Below are positions 16,007 through 25,177 of a DNA stretch of 64,000 nucleotides, in pieces (the first letter of the stretch is position 1; the number at the start of each line of letters is the position of its first letter). The stretch covers positions 62,001 through 126,000 of the forward strand of contig NZ_JAAJBV010000005.1 in NCBI RefSeq assembly GCF_011392075.1, in the 5' to 3' direction. Both the position numbers and the translations under genes were made by a program. A model generated the notes under the pieces. That model was not told where the DNA came from, made no database searches, and saw only the letters and a list, made by a program, of their open reading frames with translations. Source of the stretch: Flavobacterium celericrescens. GTDB taxonomy: Bacteria; Bacteroidota; Bacteroidia; Flavobacteriales; Flavobacteriaceae.

Positions 16007-17117
16007 ATGATTTAAATTTAATATAAAATGTGCTGCCTACATCTGGTATACTGTCAACCCATATTTTTCCTCCCATAGCTTCAACTTGGGTTTTAGTCAT
16101 AAATAAACCAAAACCACGTGCGTCAGGATGTTTGTGAAAAACTTTACGAATCTTAAATAAGTTATTTTTATGAAGATTTAAGTCTATACCTAAACCATTA
16201 TCAGTTACGGATAGTATAACTCCATCTTCGTCATTAATTGTCTTTATTTCAATTGATAGAATTCTATCTGGTGATTTATATTTTAATGCGTTACTTATTA
16301 AATTTGTTAAAATGCTCTCAATGTATAGTTGTGGATAATATATTGTGGTTGCTTCTTCAAAATCTGTATTTATTTTAACTTTATATTCGCAAATTTGTGC
16401 TTTAAAGCCTATTAAAACTTTTTCTATAGTATCTTTTAAATCAATAATTGATGATTCAACTTCAGCATCTTGTCTAACTTGTAATGATTCAACTAACTCA
16501 TCAAGAATACTATTTAAATGGTTTACAACAGGTTGTACTTTACTAAATACTTCTGCTTTTTCTACATCATCATCACAAGAGTCCATATAATCTAGTAGCA
16601 TTGAAATATTTACTAATGGCGCTCTAAGATTATGAGAAACAATGTTGCAAAAATCGACTAATTGTTTGTTTTGATGTTCAGAATTAATTAGCATTTTTGC
16701 AATTTTTTCTTCACCCTTTTTTCGTTCAGTGATATCAGATCTTATTGCTACATATTGATATGGTTTGCCTTGCTCATTTAAAAAAGGAACAATGGTTGTA
16801 TCAACCCAATATGGAGTTCCGTCTTTTGATCTATTTTTTATTTCTCCTTTCCATACATTTCCTTTTGCAATTGTACTCCATAACTCTTTTATGAATTCTT
16901 TTGGATGGTATGAAGAATTAATAATTCTATGATCTTGTCCTAATAATTCTTCTCGACTATATTTTGAAATTTTACAAAAATTATCATTAACATGTGTAAT
17001 TATTCCTTTTTGATTTGTAATTGCTACAATAGAAGATTCATCGAGAGCATATTTATAGTCCGAAATTTCTTTAATTTTTTTTAATAATTCTTCTTCTTCT
17101 ATTTCTTTATTACTCAT
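15993..17117 (-). CDS. PAS-domain sensor histidine kinase
   Basis: 374 residues, with no membrane segments. A PAS domain (about 20-130: TNQKGIITHVNDNFCKIS and GEIKNRSKDGTPYWVDTTIV, each shown as short pieces) is followed by a HisKA-type helix with SHNLRAPLVN (phospho-acceptor His near 160) and an HATPase domain (N-box NLISNALKYKSP, G1 VTDNGLGID, G2 GFGLFM). It is coupled to the receiver downstream. A soluble PAS sensor beside denitrification and carotenoid genes could sense redox or light, but the signal cannot be read from sequence. No FAD-binding LOV cysteine motif is seen. Confidence 0.9.
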   Translation of the reverse strand: MSNKEIEEEELLKKIKEISDYKYALDESSIVAITNQKGIITHVNDNFCKISKYSREELLGQDHRIINSSYHPKEFIKELWSTIAKGNVWKGEIKNRSKDGTPYWVDTTIVPFLNEQGKPYQYVAIRSDITERKKGEEKIAKMLINSEHQNKQLVDFCNIVSHNLRAPLVNISMLLDYMDSCDDDVEKAEVFSKVQPVVNHLNSILDELVESLQVRQDAEVESSIIDLKDTIEKVLIGFKAQICEYKVKINTDFEEATTIYYPQLYIESILTNLISNALKYKSPDRILSIEIKTINDEDGVILSVTDNGLGIDLNLHKNNLFKIRKVFHKHPDARGFGLFMTKTQVEAMGGKIWVDSIPDVGSTFYIKFKSYEAN

Positions 17118-17410
17118 ACACTACATTATATAACTATTTAAGCATATTTATTTTCAATTAATCTTACACAGATATTAAAAAATGAGGGTATTACAAATTT
17201 ACATATTTTTTTTGCATGATATTGTGCTGGTGTGTTAAATTTTTATGTTTTTTAAAATGATATTGATTTAATTTTAAATAAAAAATATTTTTTAGAGGAT
17301 AATTGTGATTATTTTATAAATAAGTGGTGTGTTAACCAGTTAATTATTAGTTACTTGTAAGGTTCCTTAGTTTTTGATTGAAAAAAATATTGAGAAGTAA
17401 CACTAATTTG

Positions 17411-17549
17411 TCCTTTATGATTGCAACCATACTTTTAAAAGACTAATGTTTAAAATTTTGTACTAATAAATTTAATATCAAAAATCATGAACAAATCATT
17501 TTTGTTTATTTTATGTCAATTGCAAGCAAATACTTTTCGTGCCCAATAA
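17411..17549 (+). pseudogene. Decayed copy of the nosZ-cytochrome leader and signal peptide
   Basis: This stretch matches 32311-32450 over the anaerobic box, -7 region and first codons (both have the palindrome, CATACTTTTAAA, then ATCATGAACAAATCA about 64 nt from the box centre). The ORF from ATG 17487 encodes only 20 residues (MNKSFLFILCQLQANTFRAQ) before a stop, compared with the intact signal peptide MNKSILLVLSLALAVACG. It looks like the start of a lost cytochrome gene. Expression may persist, since two plus-strand terminators lie downstream. Confidence 0.6.
17417..17430. promoter_or_regulatory. Anaerobic-box (FNR-like) palindrome, orphan copy
   Basis: ATGAT-TGCA-ACCAT, one mismatch from the ATGAT-N4-ATCAT consensus of this window. 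A TTTG ends at 17460, exactly 36.5 bp from the centre, the spacing used by nirK, norC and others. No intact gene follows. Confidence 0.55.
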
Positions 17550-17602
17550 ATTCCAGTTATATTGACATCCAAATTCAATCTATATAGAATGATTTATTAT
17601 TT

Positions 17603-17628
17603 ATTCATTCATTCATTCATTCATTCAT
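17603..17628 (+). repeat. ATTC tetranucleotide repeat
   Basis: Six and a half tandem ATTC units in the non-coding stretch between the kinase and nirK. Simple sequence; length may vary between strains. Confidence 0.9.
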
Positions 17629-17742
17629 GTCTAATATTAGTTGCATAAAATATTTTTTAGTAAAACTTTATTGTATTAAAAATTAAAGGAATTTAGTTGT
17701 TTTTAAATAATTTTATAATCAACTAAAAGTTTTTAATAAATA

Positions 17743-17779
17743 AAAAAACCTTGTAAAATATTACTTTACAAGGTTTTTT
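17743..17779 (+). terminator. Strong terminator with no intact gene upstream
   Basis: AAAAAACCTTGTAAA and TTTACAAGGTTTTTT form a perfect 15-bp stem around ATATTAC. On the plus strand the only possible upstream transcript is the orphan anaerobic promoter near 17460. Confidence 0.75.
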
Positions 17780-17780
17780 G

Positions 17781-17812
17781 TGGAGCAGAGTGGAGGCGAA
17801 TCGAACTTATTT
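17781..17812 (-). other. Relict of a tRNA or tmRNA 3' end
   Basis: The plus strand reads GTGGAGCAGAGTGGAGGCGA then ATCGAACTT. Its complement has the TTCGATT T-loop and a CTCCAC-like end, but no matching T-stem 5' half and no rest of a tRNA. It shares GTGGAG and GAATCGAACT with the ssrA 3' end at 60048-60073. It may be an old integration scar; no functional RNA is claimed. Confidence 0.4.
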
Positions 17813-17861
17813 AAGGAAGATTTGAGACAGTTACATTTGATATTTCTAAAATTACAATGAC

Positions 17862-17910
17862 AACTTCAATTCAAAACAAAATGAATTTGTTTTGAATTGA
17901 AGTTTTTTAT
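17862..17910 (+). terminator. 19-bp perfect hairpin with T-run
   Basis: AACTTCAATTCAAAACAAA and its perfect complement (17886-17904) flank ATGAA, followed by TTTTTATTTTT-like sequence. It is a second plus-strand terminator in a gap with no intact gene. The rest of 17118-18183 holds nothing else recognisable apart from the nirK promoter. Confidence 0.7.
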
Positions 17911-18075
17911 TTTTGCTCAACTATTAATTAAAAAATATGATTACTGCTAAATTTTGCAGTGATTTTTTATTGACCCTATAAATAATTTGTTTCTTTAAAA
18001 TCATAAAAGACTATATCTTAATTTTCTTTTTTTTAATTTATTTAATTTAATATTTTTTTAACTTTTTTTCGAAAC

Positions 18076-18089
18076 ATGATTTATATCAT
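18076..18089 (+). promoter_or_regulatory. Anaerobic box before nirK
   Basis: ATGAT-TTAT-ATCAT, a perfect palindrome. The -7 element TAATTTTG (18112-18119) ends 36.5 bp from the box centre, consistent with a class II Crp/Fnr activator site near -41.5 and a transcript start near 18125. Confidence 0.8.
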
Positions 18090-18093
18090 ATTA

Positions 18094-18113
18094 AAGGATA
18101 TTTTTGTCCTTTA
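18094..18113. promoter_or_regulatory. AAAGGAT-N6-ATCCTTT type palindrome at nirK
   Basis: AAAGGAT-ATTTTT-GTCCTTT overlaps the -7 region of the nirK promoter, a position suited to a repressor. The same 7-6-7 layout occurs before norC, the nosZ cytochrome and nadA. Candidate site for an Rrf2/NsrR-like protein. Confidence 0.6.
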
Positions 18114-18183
18114 ATTTTGACCTATAAAATGATAGTAACGAAACTATTATTGAAACCAATATTTAAAACTAATTTTTTCTACC

Positions 18184-19626
18184 ATGAGTAATTTTATTAA
18201 AAAAGTTCTTGTATTATGTGTGGCTTGTGTCGCAAGTATCGCATGTAAACAGAACGGTGACTCAACAACCAACTATGCCGATATTTCAGTTGATGATGAA
18301 ATGATTGCAGAATTAACAGCGCCTCCATTCGTACCAAAACCTGTTGGAGATCGTCCTGCTAAAAAATTAATAGTAAACATGGAAATCAAAGAAATCGAAG
18401 GTGAGATGGCCGACGGTGTTAAGTATGTCTATTGGACTTTTGGAGGAAGTGTTCCAGGAAGTTTTATTAGAACTAGAGTAGGTGATGAAGTTGAATTTAC
18501 TTTAAAAAATCACCCGGACAACAAATTACCTCACAACATCGATTTACATGCCGTTACTGGTCCAGGTGGTGGCGCAGCTTCTTCATTAGTAGCGCCGGGA
18601 CATGAAAAAACTTTTAATTTTAAATGTATTAATCCAGGATTATATGTATACCACTGTGCTACAGCTCCAGTAGGGATGCACATTGCAAACGGAATGTACG
18701 GATTAATTTTGGTGGAACCAGAAGGTGGTTTACCTCCAGTTGATAAAGAATACTACGTAATGCAAGGTGATTTTTATACCAAAGGAAAATACGGTGAGCC
18801 AGGAATGCAACCTTTCGACATGACAAAAGCTGTGGATGAACATGCAGATTATGTAGTGTTTAATGGTAAAGTTGGAGCTTTAACAGGAGATAAAGCATTA
18901 ACAGCAAAAGTGGGTGAAACCGTTAGAATTTACATGGGTAACGGTGGACCAAATTTAGTTTCCTCTTTCCACGTAATTGGAGAAATTTTCGACAAAGTTC
19001 ACATTGAAGGTGGTGATGCTATCAATAAAAACGTTCAAACAACCTTGATTCCTGCTGGTGGTTCTGCAATTGTAGAATTTAAAGTAGATGTTCCAGGAAC
19101 TTTCATTTTAGTGGATCACTCAATTTTCAGAGCATTCAATAAAGGAGCATTGGGAATGTTAAAAGTAGAAGGTACTGAGAATGATAAAATTTATTCAGGA
19201 ACAACCCAAGAAGGAGTTTATCATCCAGAAGGAGGAACGATTCAAAACATGCCAAAATCAGGTAATGGTAAAGAAGTTGTCGTAAATAAAACATTAGCTC
19301 AACAAATTACTGATGGTAAAAATATTTATGGAAGAACTTGTTTCGCTTGTCATCAATCAGAAGGTCAAGGTATTCCTAGTACTTTCCCTCCATTAGTGAA
19401 ATCAGATTTCTTAAATGCGGATCCAAATAGAGCAATTAATGCTGTACTTCACGGATTAAGTGGTGAAATTACTGTAAATGGTAAAAAATTCAATTCAGTA
19501 ATGACCAGTCAAAACCTTACAGATCAAGAGGTCTCAGATGTTTTAACATATGTGTATAACAGTTGGGGTAACAATAAAACCAAAGTGACTCCAGCTATGG
19601 TAAAAGCTCAAAGAGGTAAAAAATAA
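18184..19626 (+). CDS. nirK: Copper nitrite reductase with C-terminal cytochrome c domain, lipoprotein
   Basis: 480 residues; reduces nitrite to NO in the periplasm. The lipoprotein signal ends ASIAC (Cys21). Two cupredoxin domains follow: type 1 Cu ligands His117, Cys158, His166, Met171 and type 2 ligands His122, His157 and a His in DHSIFRAF near 315. Residues about 375-470 form a class I cytochrome c domain with CFACH, which can pass electrons directly to the type 1 copper. It is first in an operon with nirV, sco and a porin. An anaerobic box and a second palindrome stand upstream. Confidence 0.95.
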   Translation: MSNFIKKVLVLCVACVASIACKQNGDSTTNYADISVDDEMIAELTAPPFVPKPVGDRPAKKLIVNMEIKEIEGEMADGVKYVYWTFGGSVPGSFIRTRVGDEVEFTLKNHPDNKLPHNIDLHAVTGPGGGAASSLVAPGHEKTFNFKCINPGLYVYHCATAPVGMHIANGMYGLILVEPEGGLPPVDKEYYVMQGDFYTKGKYGEPGMQPFDMTKAVDEHADYVVFNGKVGALTGDKALTAKVGETVRIYMGNGGPNLVSSFHVIGEIFDKVHIEGGDAINKNVQTTLIPAGGSAIVEFKVDVPGTFILVDHSIFRAFNKGALGMLKVEGTENDKIYSGTTQEGVYHPEGGTIQNMPKSGNGKEVVVNKTLAQQITDGKNIYGRTCFACHQSEGQGIPSTFPPLVKSDFLNADPNRAINAVLHGLSGEITVNGKKFNSVMTSQNLTDQEVSDVLTYVYNSWGNNKTKVTPAMVKAQRGKK

Positions 19627-19651
19627 GTATAAACAATTAACAAACTGAAGA

Positions 19652-20437
19652 ATGGAAGCTCAATTTATAAAACGATTTCACTACTGCCTAATTTTATTAT
19701 CTTGGGTTTCCATTTGTTTTTCTCAGGTGCCCGAAGATATGGTAACCATTGGAGCAGGGAGTTATGTTCCGTTATATGGAACAACGGATAAGAAACCAGT
19801 AAACATCAAATCCTTTTTGTTGGATGTATATCCGATTACGAATCAAGAGTATTTAGAATTTTTGAAAAAAAATCCGAATTACAGAAAATCAAAAATCAAA
19901 CGACTTTTTGCCAATATAACTTATTTATCAGAATGGAGTGGTGATTTAAGTTTTGGGCAATTAAATGCAACTGCACCTGTAACTAATGTCTCTTGGTTTA
20001 CAGCTAAAGAATATTGTGAATGTCAAGGTAAAAGATTAGCTACTTTAGACGAATGGGAATATGTAGCCATGGCAGATGAAAAAAGAAAAGACGCTCGTTC
20101 AAGAGAAGAATTTAATAAATACATTTTGAGTTGGTACGAAAAAAACAAAACCTACAACAATTCCGTAGGTAAAACATTTAAAAATTATTGGGGTGTTTAC
20201 GATATGCACGGATTGGTTTGGGAATGGACTTTCGATTTCAATAGCATTTTTTTATCAGGAGAATCTAGAAAAGATAAAGACACTGATAAAGATTTGTTCT
20301 GTGGAAGTGGTTCAGTCAACGCTACCGATTTAATGAATTATGCCGCTTTTATGCGATATGCTTTCAGAGCAAGTATAAAAGCAAACTACACAACAAAGAA
20401 TTTAGGTTTCCGATGTGCCAAAGACATCGCTAATTAA
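19652..20437 (+). CDS. nirV: Formylglycine-generating-enzyme-like protein, NirV
   Basis: 261 residues with an N-terminal signal peptide ending around SICFSQ, then a sulfatase-modifying-factor domain: MVTIGAGSYVPLYG, FLLDVYPITNQEYLEFL, PVTNVSWFTAKEYC and LGFRCAKD. This family member is regularly encoded next to nirK. Its exact role in nitrite reductase maturation is unproven. The gene is 25 bp after nirK and is likely co-transcribed. Confidence 0.85.
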   Translation: MEAQFIKRFHYCLILLSWVSICFSQVPEDMVTIGAGSYVPLYGTTDKKPVNIKSFLLDVYPITNQEYLEFLKKNPNYRKSKIKRLFANITYLSEWSGDLSFGQLNATAPVTNVSWFTAKEYCECQGKRLATLDEWEYVAMADEKRKDARSREEFNKYILSWYEKNKTYNNSVGKTFKNYWGVYDMHGLVWEWTFDFNSIFLSGESRKDKDTDKDLFCGSGSVNATDLMNYAAFMRYAFRASIKANYTTKNLGFRCAKDIAN

Positions 20438-20461
20438 GTTTTTAATTAAAAAAATTGAGTT

Positions 20462-21055
20462 ATGAAAAAGATAATTTTATTCGTAATTGCTTCCCTTTTA
20501 TTAATCGGATGTAATGCAAAAGAGGAAAAACAAGACATAAAAGATAAACCCATAACCGATTTATCAATTTACAACTTACCTGAAAAATGGACCAATCAAG
20601 ATGGAAAAGATATTGAACTAAAAGAATTGAGAGGAAAAGTTCTTGTTATGGTGATGATTTACACTTCATGTAAAGCCGCTTGTCCAAGATTAGTTGCTGA
20701 TATGCGAAATATTGAAGCTAAAATCCCAGAAGAATACAAAGACAAAGTCCAATTGGTTTTAGTAAGTATTGATCCAACTGTTGATACTCCAAAACGATTA
20801 AAAGATTTCTCTATCGAAAACAAAATGACTGGAAATCAATGGGTTTTCTTGCGTTCAAATGAAGAAAATACCAGAGAATTCGCAGCAGTTCTAGCCGTAA
20901 ATTATAAAAAAATATCTCCGATAGATTTCTCACATTCCAATATAATCAGTGTATTTAATGCGGAAGGGGAATTAACATTCCAGCAAGAAGGATTAGGAGT
21001 TAGTTACGATAAAACGGTTTCAAAAATCAAAGAAGAAGCGGCTAAAATAGAGTAG
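20462..21055 (+). CDS. SCO1/SenC copper chaperone lipoprotein
   Basis: 197 residues. Lipobox LLIGC (Cys17), then a thioredoxin-like domain with the copper-binding CKAAC motif (about 70-74) and the distal His in DFSHSN (about 159). SCO proteins insert copper or reduce metal-site thiols at copper enzymes in the periplasm. Its place in the nirK operon suggests NirK or NosZ as client. Confidence 0.9.
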   Translation: MKKIILFVIASLLLIGCNAKEEKQDIKDKPITDLSIYNLPEKWTNQDGKDIELKELRGKVLVMVMIYTSCKAACPRLVADMRNIEAKIPEEYKDKVQLVLVSIDPTVDTPKRLKDFSIENKMTGNQWVFLRSNEENTREFAAVLAVNYKKISPIDFSHSNIISVFNAEGELTFQQEGLGVSYDKTVSKIKEEAAKIE

Positions 21056-21084
21056 TGGCTTCCCAATAAAAAATCCAATACAAC

Positions 21085-22362
21085 ATGAAACTTCAAAATA
21101 AAATGTTAGTTGCAGTTGCCTTTGCAATTTCAACTGTAGGTTCTTTTGCCCAAGAGTTAGAAGTCAACCTACAACTACGACCACGATTTGAATACCGAAA
21201 TGGTTTCAAAGAATTAATGAAAGACGATTTTTATCCCACTTCGTTTGTTTCTCAACGCTCAAGAATGAATTTTTTCTACAAGCAAGAAAAGTTCAAAGCT
21301 AATGTATCGTTTCAAAACGTTAGAGTTTGGGGCGATGTGGCTACAACTTCTCCATCGGATAAAAACGGAGTAGCTCTATTCGAATCTTGGATTTCGTATG
21401 ATTTCAATACGAATTGGACAGCAAAATTCGGACGACAAGTGCTTTCGTATGATAATCAAAGAATTATGGGCGGAATCGATTGGTTGCAACAAGGTCAAAG
21501 TCACGATGCCGTTTTGGTTACCAATAAGAAGAATAATTATCAATTGGATTTCGGAGCAGCATTAAATAATAACAATGAAGCCCTTTATGAATCTGCTTAT
21601 GTGACGAACTATAAAAACATGCAGTTTATTTGGTTCAACCAAAAATTTTCAAAACTTAGTTTGAGCTTTTTAGCATTGAATAATGGCTATCAATATGAAA
21701 ATTTGGTAGAAAATAAATTCCAAGTTGCCTATTTGCAAACCATCGGAACTTATGGAAAATGGGATGCTTCTAAATTTTATGGTGATTTCGGTTTGTACGC
21801 TCAAACTGGTGAAGCTGCCATCACTAATGATAAAGTAGATGTTGGTGCGTATTATGCGGGATTTAATTTGGGATATAAATTCACCAATCCTTTCAAAGCC
21901 GAATTAGGTTTCGAATATTTATCGGGAAAAGATCAAAATGATACCGATACTAAAGTAAAATCGTTTACGCCTTTATTTGGAACCAATCACGGATTTAATG
22001 GTTTAATGGATTATTTCTATGTTGGAAATCATAAGAATTCGGTTGGATTGCAAGATTTTTATACCAAATTCATTTACGACAAAAACAAATGGCAAGTAAC
22101 GTTAGCACCTCACTTATTTTACAGCGCTGCATCGGTTTACAACATGGCTACTTTAGAAGAACAAGATAGTTATTTAGGTACAGAAATCGATTTAACAGCA
22201 ACTTACAAAATGGACAAAAACTTTGTAATTTCTGGAGGTGTTTCTAAAATGTTTGCCAGCGACACTTTGGAAATTTTAAAAGGAGGAAATAATTCAAATG
22301 ATAACAATTGGGCTTGGGTAATGATTTCATTTAATCCTCAATTGTTTACTTACAAAAAATAG
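21085..22362 (+). CDS. Outer membrane beta-barrel porin, alginate-export-like
   Basis: 425 residues with a signal peptide (MKLQNKMLVAVAFAISTVGS FAQ region, cleaved before QELEV) and a run of amphipathic strands: QRSRMNFFYKQEKFKANVSF and FGRQVLSYDNQRIMGGIDWL. It ends in a beta-strand (AWVMISFNPQLFTYKK). It has no TonB box or plug. As the last gene of the nirK operon, it may admit nitrite or another small ion, but substrate is inferred only from position. Confidence 0.75.
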   Translation: MKLQNKMLVAVAFAISTVGSFAQELEVNLQLRPRFEYRNGFKELMKDDFYPTSFVSQRSRMNFFYKQEKFKANVSFQNVRVWGDVATTSPSDKNGVALFESWISYDFNTNWTAKFGRQVLSYDNQRIMGGIDWLQQGQSHDAVLVTNKKNNYQLDFGAALNNNNEALYESAYVTNYKNMQFIWFNQKFSKLSLSFLALNNGYQYENLVENKFQVAYLQTIGTYGKWDASKFYGDFGLYAQTGEAAITNDKVDVGAYYAGFNLGYKFTNPFKAELGFEYLSGKDQNDTDTKVKSFTPLFGTNHGFNGLMDYFYVGNHKNSVGLQDFYTKFIYDKNKWQVTLAPHLFYSAASVYNMATLEEQDSYLGTEIDLTATYKMDKNFVISGGVSKMFASDTLEILKGGNNSNDNNWAWVMISFNPQLFTYKK

Positions 22363-22392
22363 ATTAATTATAAATGGGGTTATTATTAATTA

Positions 22393-22426
22393 AAAAAGGA
22401 CTGCTAATTATTTTAGCAGTCCTTTT
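22393..22426 (+). terminator. Terminator of the nirK operon
   Basis: AAAAGGACTGCTAA pairs with TTAGCAGTCCTTTT. A second, weaker stem (GAGTCG ... CGACTC, 22436-22467) lies beyond it and may act for the convergent ric gene. Confidence 0.8.
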
Positions 22427-22483
22427 ACTTTAAAAAGAGTCGCTCTGTTTGCCAAAACGACTCCGTTTAAAGAACCTAATTAA

Positions 22484-23206
22484 CTAATAAAACTTATCTT
22501 GTAAAACAATGGCACCTGGAAACAAAATATTATTTTCTAAATGAATGTGCGCATGTAAATCCGCTTCAAATTCTTGTAACATTTGATAAGTTACTTTGTA
22601 AGTGTTGCAAGCATCAGCTGGCGGTGTATAATTGTTTGATAATTCTACAATTTTTTCAAATCGTTCACCTTCATTTTCATGTTCTTCCATCATCATCGCA
22701 ATTGGATTAGCAACAGAACCAAATCCAGGATTGTTGATAGGTGTGTTATTTCGATTAGCCTCTACCATTTTTTTAACGAATGGAAATAGAATTAATTCTT
22801 CTTTTTTCATGTGTTGCGTTAATTCATCTGCGCTTCTTTTGAATAGTTTTTTAATTTCAAAAAGTTCTGGATGTTGAGCACCATGTACTTGTTCCAACTT
22901 AAGTAAAAACGATAGCAATTGCGGAATTTTTTCTTCCACATAACGATGGTGTTTTTTCTCAATATAATCAATCAACAAATCCAATTCCCAAGATTTAAAA
23001 TCGATTCCTTGATTATTATTGTTTGCCGTAACACGTTCTAATTCGTCTAAAAGTGCATATTTATCAATGCCTTTTTTTGCACATACTTCATCGATTGTTC
23101 GGTTTCCTTTACAACAAAAATCGATACCTAATTGACTGAAAACACCGGCAGTTCTATAATCATCTGCTACTATGTTTCCCACTGTTTTGTTTGAATCTAT
23201 TACCAT
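22484..23206 (-). CDS. ric: Iron-sulfur cluster repair di-iron protein (RIC/ScdA/YtfE)
   Basis: 240 residues. The N-terminal ScdA_N domain has the DFCCKGNRT motif (about 29-37); a hemerythrin-like domain follows with His and Glu ligands in KKHHRYVEE, LTQHMKKEE, MEEHENEGE and HAHIHLENNILFP. It repairs Fe-S clusters damaged by NO. It diverges from norC and both share one anaerobic box: the minus-strand -7 element TAAATTTG (23232-23239) lies exactly as far from the box as the norC one. Confidence 0.93.
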   Translation of the reverse strand: MVIDSNKTVGNIVADDYRTAGVFSQLGIDFCCKGNRTIDEVCAKKGIDKYALLDELERVTANNNNQGIDFKSWELDLLIDYIEKKHHRYVEEKIPQLLSFLLKLEQVHGAQHPELFEIKKLFKRSADELTQHMKKEELILFPFVKKMVEANRNNTPINNPGFGSVANPIAMMMEEHENEGERFEKIVELSNNYTPPADACNTYKVTYQMLQEFEADLHAHIHLENNILFPGAIVLQDKFY

Positions 23207-23261
23207 AATACTGTATTGTTTAAATAAAAGACAAATTTATCTTTAATTTAATTTTCATAGT

Positions 23262-23275
23262 ATGATTTGAATCAT
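23262..23275. promoter_or_regulatory. Anaerobic box shared by ric and norC
   Basis: ATGAT-TTGA-ATCAT. A -7 element ends 36.5 bp away on both sides: TTATTTTG (23298-23305, plus, norC) and TAAATTTG (complement of 23232-23239, minus, ric). One dimer could activate both promoters. Confidence 0.82.
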
Positions 23276-23314
23276 AACGCATGTTTTTTTTTGGTAGTTA
23301 TTTTGTATTTAATT

Positions 23315-23334
23315 AAAGGATAAAAACATCCTTT
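23315..23334. promoter_or_regulatory. AAAGGAT-N6-ATCCTTT palindrome at norC
   Basis: AAAGGAT-AAAAAC-ATCCTTT, perfect arms, placed just after the predicted norC transcript start. A roadblock position for a repressor; compare 18094, 32296 and 50017. Confidence 0.65.
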
Positions 23335-23359
23335 ATAATTTCTAACTAATATCTAAAAT

Positions 23360-23791
23360 ATGTTATCAAAATCACAAGCACGAGCATTTTTTTTAGGAGG
23401 AACCGTAGTAACCTTTTTGGTCTTTATTGGCTTAACTATTTACTCGTTCATGCCTAAAAATGATCAAACTTATCATGATAAGATTGATGCAAAAGTTATT
23501 CGAGGAAAGGAAATCTGGGAATCGAATAATTGTATGGGTTGTCATACCATTCTTGGGGAAGGAGGCTACTATGCTCCAGAACTAACCAAAGTAATCGAAA
23601 GAAGAGGAGAAGGTTACGTCAAAGCCGTTTTACAATCGCCAGTTCCTTGGGGACCAAAAGGCAGAAAAATGGTAAAATACGAAATGAACGATGCCGATGC
23701 CGAAGCTGTAATTGCCTATTTCAAATGGATTGGAAACATTGATTTGAATGGTTTTGATCGCGTGGTTTCACCTTTAGCTAAAGACAAATAA
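23360..23791 (+). CDS. norC: Nitric oxide reductase cytochrome c subunit NorC
   Basis: 143 residues. One N-terminal membrane anchor (about 9-30) and a cytochrome c domain with CMGCH (about 59-63), then GEGGYYAPELT and a Met in GPKGRKMVKYEM as axial ligand candidate. It feeds electrons to NorB in the membrane. First gene of the nor operon. Confidence 0.95.
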   Translation: MLSKSQARAFFLGGTVVTFLVFIGLTIYSFMPKNDQTYHDKIDAKVIRGKEIWESNNCMGCHTILGEGGYYAPELTKVIERRGEGYVKAVLQSPVPWGPKGRKMVKYEMNDADAEAVIAYFKWIGNIDLNGFDRVVSPLAKDK

Positions 23792-23807
23792 TCCAAAATA
23801 TAATATC

Positions 23808-25142
23808 ATGAAATATAAATCACAAAAAGTAGCGTATTGGTTCTTTGGATTATGCATGTTATTGTTTGCATTACAAATTATCTATGGTTTTATTATGGGC
23901 TTTGCCCGAATTGGAATGGATGGTCTTCACGATTTTATTCCGTTCAATACAGCAAGAGCTGTTCACACGAATTTATTAGTAGTTTGGTTATTAACTGGTT
24001 TCATGGGAGCCGCTTATTATATCATTCCTGAAGAAGCACAAAGAGAATTAGTCAATGTAAAATTGGCTTATGTTCAGTTGATTTCCTTAGCAGTTGTTGG
24101 CGTTTTAGCAATCGTTGGGTATCACTTTAATATTTGGGAAGGACGAAAATTCCTTGAAATTCCAAGAGAATTAGACTTTTTAGTAGTGGTAAACGTATTA
24201 TTATTCTTAGGATTAATCCTAACCACTTTATACAAAGCGGAAAGACGAACAACAACTTCATTAGTTTTAACAATGGGATTGGTTTTTGCCGCTTTATTAT
24301 ACTTACCAGGTATGATTTGGTTCGATAGTCAAGTTACGGATTCATTCTTCCGTTGGTGGGTAGTGCATTTATGGGTTGAAGGAGTATGGGAACTAATCAT
24401 GGGAGGTATTTTATCATACTTATTAATCAAACTTACAGGTGTTGACCGAGAAGTTATCGAGAAATGGTTATATGTAATTGTTGGTTTGACATTCCTTTCA
24501 GGTTTATTAGGAACAGGTCATCATTACTACTACATTGGAGTAAATAAAATTTGGTTAATCGTAGGTGGAATTTTCTCAGCATTAGAACCATTAGCGTTCT
24601 TAGCAATGGCATTATTCGCAGTGTACATGTATCGAAAAGGAGAAAAATCGCATCCTAACAAAATTGCGTTATTCTGGACTATCGGAGCTTCTATTGTATC
24701 TTTCATTGGAGCTGGATTGTTAGGATTTGCTCACACTTTACCACAAACAAACATTTACACACACGGAACTTTAGTAACAGCAATGCACGGTCATTACGCA
24801 TTCTGGGGTGCTTACGCGATGATTGTTTTAGCGATTATTAGCTATGCTTTACCAAACATTACTGGAAGAAAGTTATACGACAGCACAAGAGGTCACATGG
24901 CGTTTTGGTTGTCAAATATCGGAATGTTAGGAATGACTGTAGCTTTCGGTGTAGCAGGTGTTGCCCAAGTGTACATGGAACGTAAAATGAAAATGGATTT
25001 CATGGATGTTCAAAACGAAATCAGTATTCACTTTGTTGTATTGTTGCTTTGTGCCACATTATTTACAACCGGAATTACCTTATACATTTTAGAGTTTATC
25101 AAATACGGTAAACCCACAGATGAAGCTCTTGTAAAAGAATAG
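23808..25142 (+). CDS. norB: Nitric oxide reductase catalytic subunit NorB
   Basis: 444 residues, twelve membrane helices; reduces 2 NO to N2O. All expected ligands are visible by motif: low-spin heme His53 and His329, heme b3 His327 (TAMHGHYAFWG), FeB His187, His238, His239 (VVHLWVEGVWE; GTGHHYYYIG), and catalytic-region Glu191 and Glu195. This intact set contrasts with the second NorB-like protein at 45797. It is 16 bp after norC. Confidence 0.96.
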   Translation: MKYKSQKVAYWFFGLCMLLFALQIIYGFIMGFARIGMDGLHDFIPFNTARAVHTNLLVVWLLTGFMGAAYYIIPEEAQRELVNVKLAYVQLISLAVVGVLAIVGYHFNIWEGRKFLEIPRELDFLVVVNVLLFLGLILTTLYKAERRTTTSLVLTMGLVFAALLYLPGMIWFDSQVTDSFFRWWVVHLWVEGVWELIMGGILSYLLIKLTGVDREVIEKWLYVIVGLTFLSGLLGTGHHYYYIGVNKIWLIVGGIFSALEPLAFLAMALFAVYMYRKGEKSHPNKIALFWTIGASIVSFIGAGLLGFAHTLPQTNIYTHGTLVTAMHGHYAFWGAYAMIVLAIISYALPNITGRKLYDSTRGHMAFWLSNIGMLGMTVAFGVAGVAQVYMERKMKMDFMDVQNEISIHFVVLLLCATLFTTGITLYILEFIKYGKPTDEALVKE

Positions 25143-25177
25143 TTATTAGTTTTTGGTTAGAATTTTAAATTAATAGC

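Noticed and set aside
17781..17812. Functional tRNA gene
   Set aside because: The T-stem has no partner strand and there is no anticodon arm or 5' acceptor half nearby.
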